From Helichrysum umbraculigerum (Eukaryota > Streptophyta > Magnoliopsida > Asterales > Asteraceae), in contig CATIUR010000005.1 of the NCBI GenBank assembly GCA_949592205.1, positions 105,893,277-105,957,276 of the forward strand: DNA of 64,000 nt. The letters are read 5' to 3'. A model generated the notes under the pieces. That model made no database searches and had not been told where the DNA came from. It saw only the letters and a list, made by a program, of their open reading frames with translations. This document shows, piece after piece, positions 10,304 to 22,584 of this stretch (position 1 is its first letter; the number at the start of each line of letters is the position of its first letter). Position numbers and translations under genes: made by a program.

Positions 10304-10801
10304 CTCCGTCTGATTTCGTTCGTTGCTTAAAACGTCCGTATCTCCTTCGTTATGCGTCCGTTTGACTCGATTCTTTCGCCTGTGGTTTCGTAATTCCGTT
10401 TGACTCGATTCTTTCGCCTGTTGTTCATATAAATTGGTTATGTAGAGCTCAGGCGTAGCTGAAATGACTTTTAGTGGCTCTGAAAGTGCAGTGTCTTCTC
10501 CGTCCTTTGGCCGTTTCACTTGATTCCAGATTTTTCCGTCTCGATTTTACTTATACAACAGATGGTAGAAGTTAAGAGGTGTGCCTTGACAGGAAAATGA
10601 GGTCGGAAGAAGCGGCATGTATTAAAATGCTGTGTTTTGTGCGATTTCAGAGTGTTTTCAGTGATTTTTACCACAACGTCTACTTTTGAACCACTTTAGT
10701 GAATTTTAATAAATAATCAATGTTTTGGAATGTTTTTACTAAAAAAAGGTCCAAAATGTGAGGAATAAAGCTTCTAAAACATGACTTTTTACGTCACATC
10801 A

Positions 10802-10840
10802 AGTTATCCCACACTTAGACGTTGCTTGTCCTCAAGCAAC
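10802..10840 (-). promoter_or_regulatory. E3 polypurine tract and adjoining hairpin
   Basis: Sense strand: GTTGCTTG-AGGA-CAAGCAAC (10821-10840), an 8-bp stem, then TAAGTGTGGGAT against the 3' LTR. This matches the PPT position. Confidence 0.7.
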
Positions 10841-12960
10841 AACTCTCTGAAAAATGTTTTAAGTCATGTTTTTAGGGGCGAGTAGAGAATATTTTCCGAG
10901 GTTAGCATTTCCTCATATACGCAAGTTACTTCTAAAAGTGTGGAGGAAGATAAGATGATCCTTCCATAAACAATAAGAGATTCTCTTAGACATACATCCA
11001 AATCTCATGATCTTGGAGTACACATGACTAGGCGATCTCACTATAGGTGGTCACTCAATTCACTCAAAGTGTATCGGGTTTTCTATCAATCTAGCTCAAA
11101 CGAAATCGCTCAAAATAGCCAGTCATGCTGCACTCATCGTCATAGGCTTGATCGAGAATCGGATCTCCACCATTTAGGTGAGGACGGTGCTAATTATCTC
11201 AAGACATTCAGAGGGTTGTAATGTTTGGTGAGGGTGAAGGGTATGGATAGTGGTAATTTTTGGGTTGCGAGGGTGTTTAGCTTATCCTAAAATCACTGAG
11301 ATTATGAACAACTTTATTTAGAACGGAGAGGAACGGAGAGTTGGTAGCTGTTTCAGCTTATGTCGAATTTTCCATGAAGAGCTATGCTTTGAAACTTTCA
11401 GCTTTATTTGTGGAGCTATTTTCTTTTTTTCTTTTCTTTTTCTTCTTTTGTCTTTTTTTTTTCTTTTCTTCAGAATTTCTTTGTCAGAGAATTTCCAAGG
11501 AATTTTATATTTTGGATCCTTTAGAAATCTTTTCTTCTATCTTGATCATTTTGATTCTTTTCCAGGTGCTAATTTTTCCCGCACCATTGTCCTTCTAGCT
11601 CTCTTGTGTGCTAATTTTCCCGCACCATTTGTTGAGAAACTTGATTTTGGAGAATGCGAATGAGTAGGATATATGAAACAGATATTCTAAAAGGTGTTCT
11701 TCGTAACCTCAGAAATTCCAAGATAAGTTTGCGGGGGTAATTTTGGGAAGTGGGTGAAAATTAGGGTTTTGAAGAAACGAAAGGTTTAGGCTCAACAGGG
11801 TATACTAGGCGGATCTTCGATACTAAAAATTAGCATCGGAAAGGGTTTTGGGCTTGAAAAGATATGTAAGAAACGGGTTAAGTCCTAAGGAATGTCAAGG
11901 TCATTTAATTGCACCTATACCACGTACGGTACACACCAATATGGTCTCGAAGCGTATGTCAAGAGCAAGTTCTAATTCAGAGATACAGACATCGGCACGC
12001 ACACAAGAAATGAAAGTGAAGCATTAAAGATGAATGCTTTTGGGCTCAAGATACCTCACTGCAAAGGGTTGTATGTGTCTAGTCATGCTCCTTTGATTAT
12101 CACTTCTTGCTTAAGCAATTTCTACCTTATTTCCTTTAGACTTTTAGAAATATCATACTTACATTTTGAAAATGGTTTCTCTTAGTAGTATCTGAGACTC
12201 AAAAACTGAGTTAGACTCATTAATATTGAAAAAATTTGACCTTATTTTTGAAAAAATTTTGAGAGAAAGATTGCTATTGGACATAAAAATCACCATTTAA
12301 GGTATTCTATACCTACCATCCCACACTTAGAGAAACATTGTCCCTAATGTTCTCTTGAGTAGAGATTTTACTAGTAAAATTCCACACTTAGAATTTGAAC
12401 ATGTAAGTAGATGTTTTTCAAGTGTTTTAATTTGGGCTGGAATCCCACACTTAGTGATAAGTTTAGGATGAGGCACAGAAATTAAACGCACTAACATAGG
12501 CATAATAAACATAATTGAAACGGGGAGAAAGGACCAGAGAGACTCCCCATTTGTGTTTACTGGAATAGACCAGGTTTGTGCAGGAGTGGTGCTAATGAAT
12601 TGCTAGATTTTAAGGACCAGGCTCGTTTAAGATCATCCATTCCACACAAAGCTGAATTCTGCAATAAACAACAACACACATATCACAGTATCTCATCTAG
12701 GTAGCAGGTCTAAAGCGTAAGTACAGAGTCATAATACAGAAAGTAAATACTAAAGATAAAATCTAGTAATCATCAAGCAGGTCATCAGTATCAGGATCAA
12801 ACTCCTCCACAGCATCCCTATCAAAGATGGAAGTCGGAGATGGGATGGAGAAATCCATAGTAGCCACAGCCTGACTCACAATCTCGTCAGTGGAAGTGTG
12901 GGTGATAGAAGTGTGAGCATCAAAAACAGCCAGAAGCTGCTCTGTGAGGCTGCGGTCTGG
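10841..12960 (-). other. E3 3' untranslated region
   Basis: Long non-coding stretch typical of Athila. I see a poly-T-rich segment (about 11415-11470), and repeated copies of ATCCCACACTTAG or close variants (12318-12331, 12379-12391, 12441-12454), the complement of the PPT-like TAAGTGTGGGAT. One of these (12310-12350) also has a hairpin in front of it. No ORF here looks real. Confidence 0.65.
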
Positions 12961-13428
12961 TTATGCAAATCCTGTGGGCAATGCTGGATCAGGATCAGCA
13001 GCTGCAGCAGTGGGGCCAGTGGAAGGTCCAGCAGTAGAGACAACAGGTGGATCTGCAGGAGGAAAGAAGGACCATGGAGGTCGAGATGGTCCTGGATCCG
13101 GGCCAAGCTTGTAGGGAATGGCCGCAGGTCTCGGAATCTCGAGCTGCTCACAGATAGAGGATATGATGTCATACTGGATGGCGAGTGTCCAGAAGAGTGC
13201 CCACGAAGTAGCTGGGTCAGCCGTAGTGATACCGTACTCGAAAGTAGGTACTGGGGCAGGCAAAGGTGATGAGGGCCTCTCATCGGGCAACTCCTCGTGA
13301 GTGATCGGGACATCAGTCAGGTCCTCCTCAATGATCGTCAGCATAGCCGCTCTCTACGCTTTGCGTCTACGAGGTCTGTGTCGTCTGCGTGGTCTTGCAG
13401 CTACATGATCAGCGTCAACAGCGTCCAT
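12961..13428 (-). pseudogene. E3 3' ORF remnant (env-like position)
   Basis: The sense frame starts at ATG 13428-13426 and runs to TAA at 12961, interrupted by a TAG 24 codons after the start. The N-terminal part is arginine-rich (RPRRRHRPRRRK at residues 12-23), and the remainder is rich in proline, alanine and serine. Athila elements often carry an extra ORF between integrase and the 3' LTR, sometimes called env-like. I see no signal peptide or transmembrane segment, so I do not call it an envelope gene. A basic nucleic-acid-binding protein is equally possible. A second, overlapping frame (12876-13313) continues past the stop and may reflect a frameshift. Confidence 0.4.
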
Positions 13429-13674
13429 CCTGAAACAAGATAAAATAAACAGGTAATGCTAACAGTGATAGTTAATGAACAACACTTATCTCAGATTTTG
13501 CAATTCGAAGTCAGATAAGTGGCAAGCCTGCAATTTTATTAGTTCAGAGACAACCATACTTAATAAAAATAAACTAAGAAATACAATGACAGAAATAAAG
13601 ATAGGCTTGGGGTGCCTCCCAAGAGCGCTTGTTTTACGAGTCTCTAGCTTGACTCTTTGTACCTTTTCGTCGAC

Positions 13675-14166
13675 TCACGGTGGTTCAAAGATAAAGACAT
13701 CTTCCCTGATGGGAAAGTCTTCGAAGTAATGCTTTAAGCGATGACCATTGACCTTAAAATTACCTTCTGGTGCCTCGAGTTCGACTGCACCGTAAGGAAA
13801 TACCTTTGAAACTATGAATGGTCCACTCCACCTGATTCTAAACTTTCCAGAGAATTTCTTGAATCGCGAGTTGAAGAGCAGCACTTTATCTCCTATTTTG
13901 AATCTTGAGGGCCTCAGCTTAGCATCGTGAATTCTCTTAGTTCGTTCCTTGAAGCTTAACGAACTGTCATATGCCTGATCCCTTAGTTCGGCTAACTCAT
14001 TCAACTGCATTCGTCTATTTGCTCCAGCTGTAGAAATATCTAAGTTGCAGTTCTTCAAAGCCCAGTATGCTTTATATTCCAGCTCAATTAGTAAGTGACA
14101 TGCCTTGCCATAAACTAGACGATACGGTGTGGTTCCTAATGGTGTTTTATAGGCAGTTCTGAATGC
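13675..14166 (-). pseudogene. E3 integrase C-terminal part
   Basis: This continues the polyprotein frame after a TGA at 14169-14167, where the family normally has a tryptophan (DDALWAFRTAYK). It includes AFRTAYKTP, the helix-rich ELAELRDQAY, and the GPF-type module (KFRIRWSGPFIVSKVFPYGAVEL). The frame closes near 13675 with no chromodomain, as expected for Athila. Codons from 14166 are in phase with the upstream frame, so only the nonsense change breaks it. Confidence 0.75.
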
Positions 14167-16323
14167 TCACAATGCATCATCTAATTTTTCAGCCCATTTG
14201 TACCCATGATTACCAACAGTTCTTTCTAAGATTCTTTTCAAAGCTCGATTTGTTGCCTCAGCTTGCCCATTTGTCTGGGGGTGATAAGCTGTTGATGTCT
14301 TGTGAGTGACACCATACTGTTGCAGAACTTTCATGAATTGAACATTGCAAAAGTGTGTACCACGATCACTGATTATTGCTTTTGGAGTTCCAAATCGACT
14401 AAATAGCTTTTTGAGAAATTTGGTTACCACTTTGGCGTCATTTGTTGGGAGAGCTTGGGCCTCGGCCCACCTGGAGACGTAGTCGACTGCAACCAAGATG
14501 TACTCTTTACCGTTAGATTTAGGGAATGGTCCCATGAAATCTAATCCCCAGATATCGAAGATTTCCACGGCCTGTATGTTTGTGAGTGGCATTTCATTCC
14601 GGGCTGTTATATTGCCTTGCCTTTGGCAGATATCGCAGCGTCTCACCAGATCGTACGCATCTCGAAATATGGTTGGCCAGAAAAAGCTGGCATCGTACAC
14701 TTTTCTTGCGATCATGTTGGTACCGTGATGTCCTCCAGTAGGTCCATGGTGGCTTTGGTGTAAGATATGTTCTGCCTCTTTCCCATCAACGCATCTTCTA
14801 ATGATTTGATCAGGGCAAACCTTAAAGAGGAAAGGGTTGTCCCAATAGTAATATTTTATATCACGGAAGAATTTTTGTCTTCGAGAGGTTGGCATTCCTT
14901 TAGGTATGACTTTTCCCACCAAATAATTGGCATAGTCAGCATACCAGGGATCATTTGTAGATCGTGACCCTTGATAGTATTTACCAACATGCATGAGCTG
15001 TTCTTCTGGAAACTGGTCTTGAATGTCTTTTTCATGCAACTTATCCATTGAAGGATTCTCTAATCGGTTGAGATGGTCCACCGAGACGTTTTCTGCTCCC
15101 TTTTTGTCTTTGATCTCGATGTCGAATTCTTGAAGGAGTAGAATCCATCGTAGAAGGCGAGGTTTAGCATCTTGCTTCTTAAAAAGATATTTCAGAGCTG
15201 AGTGATCTGTATAGACAATAGTTTTGGACAAGATTAGATAAGAACGAAATTTATCAAAAGCAAATACTACCTCTAGCAGCTCTTTTTCTGTGGTTGTATA
15301 ATTCTCTTGGGCGTCAGTGAGCATTTTGCTGGCGTAGTATATTGGTTGAAACTGTTTCTCCTTTCGCTGTCCCAGAACTGCTCCGACTGCGAAATCACTG
15401 GCGTCGCACATGATTTCAAATGGGAGACTCCAGTCTGGAGCAACCATGATCGGTGCATGAACAAGCAGATCCTTCAGATGATCGAAGGCCTTGAGACATT
15501 CGTCTGTAAAGACAAACGGAGTATCCTTTTCGAGGAGATGAGTCATAGGTCGGGATATCTTAGAGAAATCTTTGATAAAGCGATGGTAGAACCCGGCGTG
15601 TCCTAGAAAACTTCGGATGGCTTTGACAGAGGTGGGTGGTGGAAGTTTTGAGATAGTCTCGACTTTTGCTTTGTCAACTTCAATTCCAGCTTTGGATATA
15701 CGGTGTCCTAAAACTATGCCTTCTTTTACCATGAAATGGCATTTTTCCCAATTCAGAACTAGGTTCGATTCTTCACATCGGGTGAGCATCTTGTTCAAGT
15801 TAGAAAGAAAAGTGGTGAACGAATCTCCGAAAACCGAAAAATCATCCATGAACACTTCCATGCATTGTTCAATCATGTCATGGAAGATTGCTACCATGCA
15901 TCTTTGAAATGTCGCTGGTGCATTACATAAGCCAAACGGCATACGTCGGTAGGCAAAGGTTCCGTATGGACAAGTGAACGTCGTCTTTTCTTGGTCCTTT
16001 GGATTGAGAGGTATCTGAAAATAGCCGGAGAAACCATCGAGGAAGCAATAGAATTCGTTTCCTGACAATCTTTCAAGCATCTGATCAATGAATGGTAGGG
16101 GGAAGTGATCTTTGCATGTAGCTTCATTTAGTTTCCGATAGTCGATACATACCCTCCAACCGGTGACGGTTCGTGTTGGAATCAACTCGTTGTCTTCGTT
16201 AGCGATGATCGTCATGCCTCCTTTCTTTGGGACGACTTGAACTGGACTGACCCATGGGGAATCTGAAATAGGGTAAATTAAACCAGCATCCAAGAGTTTG
16301 ATAACCTCCTTTTTCACCACGTC
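14167..16323 (-). pseudogene. E3 RT-RNase H-integrase
   Basis: Starts in phase directly after a TAA (16326-16324). Reverse transcriptase runs from VVKKEVIKLLDAGLIYP through CIDYRKLNEAT to the catalytic FMDD within EVFMDDFSVFG. RNase H has MCDASDFAVGAVLG and YTDHSALKYLF. Integrase shows the HHCC zinc region (HHGPTGGHHG ... CDICQRQG) and the DDE core (GLDFMGPFPKS, ISDRGTHF, NGQAEATNRALKRILE). All catalytic residues I looked for are present. The upstream stop and the terminal TGA make it non-functional as one polyprotein unless read through. Confidence 0.85.
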
Positions 16324-17010
16324 TTAAAAAATCTTTGGGTTAACTCTCCTTTGCCTTTGAATAGAGGGCCTGAAGTCATTTTCCATTAAGATCTTGTGAG
16401 TGCAGTGATTTGGGCTGATCCCTTGTATGTCAGAGATTTTCCATGCAATCGCTTTCTTATGTGACTTTAGAACCTCAATGAGTAGTGCTTTCTCTTCAGG
16501 CTTCAGATCTTTGGATATGATAACCGGTAAGTGCGAAGTTCCTTCGAGAAAAGCATATTCAAGGTGTGAGGGAAGTTCCTTCAGCTCCAATTCGGGTGGT
16601 TCATCAGTGGAAGGCTTCATCCTTGCAATCTCGTCTCTCTTAAGCTCATCGTATGTTGTCTGGTAATCTGACTCAATTGCAGGTGCCTCTGGAATGTTGG
16701 CTGATGCTATTTCAACCCATTCTGTATTGTTGTAAAGCTCATTTTTTCTCAGCTCATATTTTACTTGGGAAGATTGAGAGATTGCATTATCTTCAGTGAT
16801 TATTTCTTTGTTGTCCTTTGTGAATGCGAATCTCTGAAACTGAGCTGAAGAAGATGTGCTAAAAGTAATCTCTGGATTCAAGTTTTCACAACTTTCAGAA
16901 AGTTGCGGATCGGATGGTTTAAACATTGACTCCATTTCCTTGAGAGTCTTCAGAATTTCTTCTTTTGAGAGAGATGAATCAGGAACTTCATAATTAGGGC
17001 TTCTTCTCAA
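16324..17010 (-). pseudogene. E3 polyprotein linker between protease and RT
   Basis: 229 codons in phase with both neighbours. It carries the region typically found before RT in Athila: LELKELPSHLEYAFLE, LPVIISKDL and WKISDIQGISPNHCTHKILM. A TAG at 17067-17065 separates it from gag-pro, and a TAA at 16326-16324 from RT. Both fit single C-to-T changes. Confidence 0.75.
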
Positions 17011-17064
17011 GAGAGTGACCGCAGTGCCTTGTCCAAGTGGTACAGCAGTGATAAATCTGTTGGG

Positions 17065-19254
17065 CTATAAGTTGGAATTCTTTAAAGGTAATAGCACTTC
17101 CTTTGATGCAATGGATGGATCCGAGATAGCTGAGCATAGACCCGCACCTTCTTCACAGATTTTCCTTGTTGTGATGACAGTGTTCGGAAGAGGATTAATG
17201 CTACTTACTGCGAGGATTTCTTCCAAGTGTTCTTCAATTATTTCCTGCATAGAATCTACAAGACCAAGGTCTTCTCCCATAGGAAGTTTCATTAGTTTAT
17301 CGACATTGAAGGTGACTTCCTCAGTTCCCACTCTAAGTTTTAAAGATTTTTCATTCACGTCAATGACGGCCTTGGCAGTATTTAGGAAAGGTCTACCAAG
17401 GATGAGTGGTACCTGAGCGTCTTCCTCAATATCCATAACAACAAAATCAACAGGAAAGACGAATTTATCAACACGTACCATAATATCTTCAGCAATTCCT
17501 CGAGGGAGTTTAACTGATCTATCAGCTAATTGGATGGTCATACGGGTTGGTAAAAGTTCGCTTAATCCTAGTTTCCTATAAAGCGAGTATGGCATAAGGT
17601 TTACACTAGCTCCTAAGTCAGCTAAGGCGTTACTTATTTGAACATCCTGAAGGTAACAAGGAATAGTGAAACGGCCAGTGTCTCCTAGCTTTGGGGGCAG
17701 TCCTTGTTGCATAATTAAAGAGCATTCTGCGTCTAAGGGCAAGTTAACTATTTGTCTGAGTTTTTCTTTGTTGGATATAAGTTCTTTAAAGAATTTGGCA
17801 CAACTAGGCATTTCAACTAAAGCATCTAATAATCGAACGTTTAAGTGTAGGCTTTTGAACATCTCTAGATATATTCCAAACTGGGCTTCTTGTTTCTCTT
17901 TCTTAAGCCTACCAGGGAAAGGTATACGTGTTGGTTTAACTACTTCTGGGGCTTTGGAAGATTCTGGTTCAGGAGAGGTGACAGGAGTGTCAACAGGTAC
18001 TGAATCAGTGGGTAGAGAAGAACTAGAAGGCTCGTCTGAAGGAATATCTTCTGATTTCTCATTCTTAGTCTCTTTTCCGCCTCTAGTGACAACAAGGATA
18101 TCATCATAATCATAAGATGAATGATGAATAGCTTTGCTAATCGCTTCTTCTCTTTGCTTCTCCTCAACTTTTAAAAACAATCTTTTAACATTATCCTCCA
18201 TGTTTTTAATTAAATCGTTTGAAATTCTGAGCAAATAATCAATTTGGTTTTGAAAATCAACAATTTTTTTGTTTTTATTATTTTGCTCAACCATGAAGTT
18301 ATTGAAAATCGTATTGTTTAGACGAGAAGACAATTGAGAAGAAGTAGAGGGTGTAGAGGGAACTAACAAATGAGAGATAGGTTGTTTGGATAACCGCTGA
18401 GTGAAAGGTTTTGAATGAATGATTTGATCAGTGGTTCCAGATGTGGCAAGAACATCTTCCTTGGGCTTTGAGCGTGAGAAGAGCCGTTGAGGTTGCTTTT
18501 TAGGTTTGGAAGAGTCTGGTATATTACTGACAACCTTAGAGATGGATTCGAGTTGAGCTTTTAAAGTGTCGAATGCTTGAGTAGAAGTGTCTTTGTCTTC
18601 CGAGGTTGATTCATCAAACTCCAAGTCATGTTGGTGCATCATTATCGTCTCAATCAACTTCCAGGATTCTTCCGACGTATGTAGCATGAAATTTCCGGAT
18701 GAAGCAGCATCGAGGGTTTGTTGGAGATGAGGATTCAGACTGTTGTAGAATGTGCAGACCAGATTCGTTTCAGCCAACTGATGATTCGGACATCTTCCAA
18801 GCAGATTCTTAAAGCGTTCCCAAGCTGAGCTTAATGATTCAGTAATTCCTTGACGAAAGTTAATGATTTCATTTTTGAGCTTGGTTTGTAGGGACGGAGG
18901 GAAAAACTTAGCTAAGAACTTAGTAGCCATCTCCTCCCACGTATGAATCGAATTGGGTTCGAGTTCATAAAACCATGTCTGAGCTCGGAAAGCTAAAGAA
19001 TAAGGAAACAGGTGAAGTCGGGTGACTTTGACACTGGATCCGGTTTGTTCGAAAGAGTCGGAAAGGTTGATGAACTTGTTAAGATGGGCGTTTGGATTTT
19101 CAACCGAAAGACCATGAAACTGACACTGTGATTTAAGTAATTTAATGAAGTGTGGTCTGATTTCAATGGTTTTGTCGGTTGGTGATACGATTGGTCCTCC
19201 TCGTCCCTCTAGCAGTGGTTGGGTTGATGAGGCGAGAGTGATACGATTCGCCAT
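17065..19254 (-). CDS. E3 Gag-protease
   Basis: 729 codons from MANRITLASS. Residues about 25-230 are an Athila-type Gag (FHGLSVENPNAHLNKF, AFRAQTWFYELEPNSI, SAWERFKNLLGRCPNHQL). No CCHC knuckle is visible, usual for this lineage. A low-complexity proline/serine-rich stretch spans about 390-440. The aspartic protease has DLGAS near residue 546 (ALADLGASVNLMPYSLY) and LILGRPFL further on; Athila proteases commonly have DLGAS where others have DTG or DSG. The frame ends at a TAG that continues in phase into the next segment, so the original polyprotein was longer. Confidence 0.85.
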   Translation of the reverse strand: MANRITLASSTQPLLEGRGGPIVSPTDKTIEIRPHFIKLLKSQCQFHGLSVENPNAHLNKFINLSDSFEQTGSSVKVTRLHLFPYSLAFRAQTWFYELEPNSIHTWEEMATKFLAKFFPPSLQTKLKNEIINFRQGITESLSSAWERFKNLLGRCPNHQLAETNLVCTFYNSLNPHLQQTLDAASSGNFMLHTSEESWKLIETIMMHQHDLEFDESTSEDKDTSTQAFDTLKAQLESISKVVSNIPDSSKPKKQPQRLFSRSKPKEDVLATSGTTDQIIHSKPFTQRLSKQPISHLLVPSTPSTSSQLSSRLNNTIFNNFMVEQNNKNKKIVDFQNQIDYLLRISNDLIKNMEDNVKRLFLKVEEKQREEAISKAIHHSSYDYDDILVVTRGGKETKNEKSEDIPSDEPSSSSLPTDSVPVDTPVTSPEPESSKAPEVVKPTRIPFPGRLKKEKQEAQFGIYLEMFKSLHLNVRLLDALVEMPSCAKFFKELISNKEKLRQIVNLPLDAECSLIMQQGLPPKLGDTGRFTIPCYLQDVQISNALADLGASVNLMPYSLYRKLGLSELLPTRMTIQLADRSVKLPRGIAEDIMVRVDKFVFPVDFVVMDIEEDAQVPLILGRPFLNTAKAVIDVNEKSLKLRVGTEEVTFNVDKLMKLPMGEDLGLVDSMQEIIEEHLEEILAVSSINPLPNTVITTRKICEEGAGLCSAISDPSIASKEVLLPLKNSNL

Positions 19255-19430
19255 AACTTGTTTTAGAAGAAAATAGGGTTTTGGAAAGGATAGGTTTAAC
19301 TAAGAACGGGAAATTAAAAACTAACTAACCTAGAGATAAAAACTGTAACTTCCGGATGATATTGATCTTCCATAAGGATCGCTAAATAACTAAGATAACA
19401 AAATTCCTAAAACCGGTCGTTGTAGTCCAC

Positions 19431-19443
19431 GGCAGCGGCGCCA
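19431..19443 (-). other. E3 primer binding site
   Basis: Sense TGGCGCCGCTGCC, six bases inside the 5' LTR. This fits the Athila/Tat PBS type. I do not assign the tRNA. Confidence 0.8.
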
Positions 19444-21306
19444 AAAGCTTGTCGTGCCTCCAGTGGTCGGACGGGTTTTAATCCGGTCGTTGAACCAACC
19501 AAACAGGATGCGCAGACAGGGTTTAAATTTATAGAGCAGGGGAATCCTAAGTTGTATACTACTGACAGACCTAAAAGGGCAGTAAGTGGTATGTATGACT
19601 CAGGTGTCGTTCTTCAAACTACAACGGGCATGGGAGTCTAGGAAGTTTTATTATCTTTGGGAATCTAGCTAGGGTTTTTAAAAGCTTTTGGATAGGTTTG
19701 GTTTTTATAACTAAATACTAATTTAAATAAAGAAAATAAAACAAAAGAGGTTTGTACGGAGACTCGGTCAACAGAGGATAAGCGAGTGTTTACTATGATT
19801 TCGTTATGTGTTATTGATGAATAGTCAAGGGTAAGGCTACTAGATGTGATGACTAATCCGGAGAGGATAGAAACATAATTAATGCAAAGTATTGTACCTA
19901 CGACCGTTCCGCGGCTTCCATACGTTTGTACTCCACCAATTGGTGTCTCCAGCACTATACCGAGTAATAGGGCGTTTTACGGTTTTTCCGTTACATTAAT
20001 TAGGGTTCCACATTACTCTCGCAGATTTCCTATATCCTAATGAGCTACAACTACGAGCCTATTAAATATCTAACGTAGAGTTATCCGCAATCAGATAAAT
20101 AACATGTCACGTGGATAGCAGTTATAGAAGTCAAATACATCGGAAGTTCTCCCAAATGTACAGACCAATTTAACCGACGACTATCCTCGAATCCTGGTCC
20201 CCAGTCATAGTCATCAGAGACGTCTGTATCGTAGCGTGAATTGTTGATTGAACAAGAACACGAACGGGGATAATCCCGCGGACCAAGTTGGGATAATCGG
20301 GCTAACGATCAGTTAAATTGTTCAGCATTACAGATATAAATCATCACAACTATTCCATGCATGTTAATCTACTGTGTAAACCAATATTCTGTGTCTGAAA
20401 ACCTAATTATACAGTTACTGATATGAACCAGGAGGATAACTCTAGCATGCATCATTCCTAAGGCAACAATCAAACAAGAACATGCAATAGGGTGACACAT
20501 AACAGAACACCATAATCCTAAGCATAGCAGATAACCAATAATCAGATCATAGATATCCCGAAAGTTCTCTCAAAGATATATAACATATAAACATGAATCT
20601 AACCTATCTCTAATCCTACGCTCCGTGTCTCTTATGATTTATTTCAACCTAGAGAACACAGCCATACCAAGTTCATTGATCATCAAGTATAGAATAGGTA
20701 GAGAACGTACCACTAGTAATTGGCCAAGTTCTAGCAGGAAGCTTCTAACCATAGCATAAGTTGGATAGATAAACATTCGAGATTTAGTTTATGAGTTCAT
20801 ACACAGTTTAAAGTAACACGGGCAGAGTAACAGCATGGCATAAACATTTTGACTATTCTAACATAACTACATCATAGTAAACACAAAGAAATGTCTAGCC
20901 TAACATTATATATCTAGCATACAATCCTAAACAAGCATAAACAAAGCAACACATGTTTAAAACTGGAAAGTAAGAGATATATAAATAGAACCTGATACGA
21001 ATTTATTACAGACAGATCTTCGCGAATACAATGTCTTGGAGTGACTCCGTACAAAAGCTAAAAGCTACCTCTACCTAACTATCTCTCTAACTAGCCCAAT
21101 TCTAGAGAGAGAAACTCTTCTAGAGAGAGAAACTAGAGAGAGTGTGATGTGTGTGAGAGAGAAAGTGTAGGGAGAGAATGAAATGAGAGAAAATGGTATG
21201 TTGGTGAAGTGAGGGGTGTCCACTATTTATAGGGAAAGCTTTAAATCGCGCGTACAACTCACGAAGCAGCACGTACAAGCAAACGAAGCACAATATGGGG
21301 GAAGGG

Positions 21307-21402
21307 GGCCGTATACGGCTTGTATAGGGCCGTATATGGTCTATACAAGGCCGTATACGGTCTGTATAGGGTCGTATACGGTGCCTAGGGCCGTATACGG
21401 GC
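21307..21402 (-). repeat. E3 U3 palindrome array, five-unit version
   Basis: Copies of GGCCGTATACGG and variants at about 22-bp spacing, upstream of CTATAAATAG (21223-21232) on the sense strand. Its 22-bp excess over the 3' LTR array equals one unit. Confidence 0.8.
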
Positions 21403-21709
21403 TCCGTCTGATTTCATTCGTTGCTTAAAACGTCCGTATCTCCTTCGTTATGCGTCCGTTTGACTCGATTCTTTCGCCTGTGGTTTCGTAATTCTGTTAC
21501 GCTTCTAATGATGCCAATCTCATAGAAATTGGGTATGTAGAACTTAGACGTAGCCGAAATGATTTTTAGTGGCTCTGAAAGTGCAGTGTCTTCTCCGTCC
21601 TTTGGCCGTTTCACTTGATTCCAGATTTTTCCGTCTCGATTTTACCTATACAACAGATGGTAGAAGTTAGGAGGTGTGCCTTGACAGGAAAATGAGGTCG
21701 GAAGAATCG

Positions 21710-21714
21710 GCCTG
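21710..21714. repeat. E4 target-site duplication, left copy
   Basis: GCCTG, repeated at 32399-32403 immediately after the E4 right LTR. Confidence 0.92.
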
Positions 21715-22584
21715 TGTAATACCTGCTAAATTAGGATAATTATTCATGCCTAATTGATTGTAACTAGTTGTAATTAGTATGTAATAGGACTAATTGCAGA
21801 CTCTATTTGTACATATATAAGGTGAATTATATATATATGTGTGTACTTACGCGATTTGGATTAATCGTACGAATTAACCGGACGGAGTCCGACACAGTTA
21901 CTTGGACGTTGGTGACAGAAACTTACCTAAATAATGAGAACGTATTTTATTATGTAAAATACACAGCGAACAAACATTATTTATAATACCACGACGACAA
22001 TTTAAATAATTTAACGAATACGTATTAAACGCGAGTTAAGAATTTTAATACTTCGACAAATGTTTTTATAATTAATTAATTTCAAGGTATTTCATTAAAA
22101 CATTCCCGTCACCTTTTAAAAATATAACTGCTTGATATAATGCCTAAATGACGGAGAAAACGAACACCGCACGGAGCGCGGGGCGTACACTGAAAACGGT
22201 GGGGATCTCCCACCTAAATCACCACTTTCCTTCTTTTTCCCCATTTTCATTTTCCATTCTCTCTCTCTCTCTTTCTTTTACTTTCAATCACCAAACCAAT
22301 TTCATCACTAAAATCGCAAAATAACACCACGAAACCTCGCCGAATCATACCACTCTTTTGGAGAAAAGTGACCACGACAACACGATCTACATTCCTATCT
22401 TTTCGGATTTTCTATCCGACATTTTGTAAGTTTCCGATAAAACCCGAAACTCTCCGTTTTTGCTCATTTTTACGTTTTTATGGTTTATATATGCTTAAAA
22501 TGTCCAAAAATGGGTTGGGTAAAAGATTTGGACCAAACGGAAGCTTTTCGACCGATTTTCCGGCCACCAAATTCCGATCAGACC

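Larger units (their letters stand above)
8385..10801 (-). repeat. E3 3' LTR
   Basis: 2417 bp, + strand ends TGTCGTGCC...GTCACATCA. On the sense strand it begins TGATGTGACG and carries the palindrome array 10230-10303, then the TATA box 10145-10154. Compared with the 5' LTR there are scattered substitutions and one fewer array unit. Confidence 0.9.
19450..21714 (-). repeat. E3 5' LTR, larger piece
   Basis: First 2265 bp (on the + axis) of the right-hand LTR, starting TGTCGTGCC and stopping at the E4 insertion. It resumes after 32398. It holds the TATA box 21223-21232 and the five-unit palindrome array 21307-21402. Confidence 0.9.

Noticed and set aside
11341..11663. Phenylalanine-rich frames
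   Set aside because: They arise from a T-rich tract in the E3 3' untranslated region.
12961..13428. Envelope glycoprotein gene in E3
   Set aside because: No signal peptide, transmembrane helix or cysteine pattern seen; kept only as an ORF remnant in the env-like position.
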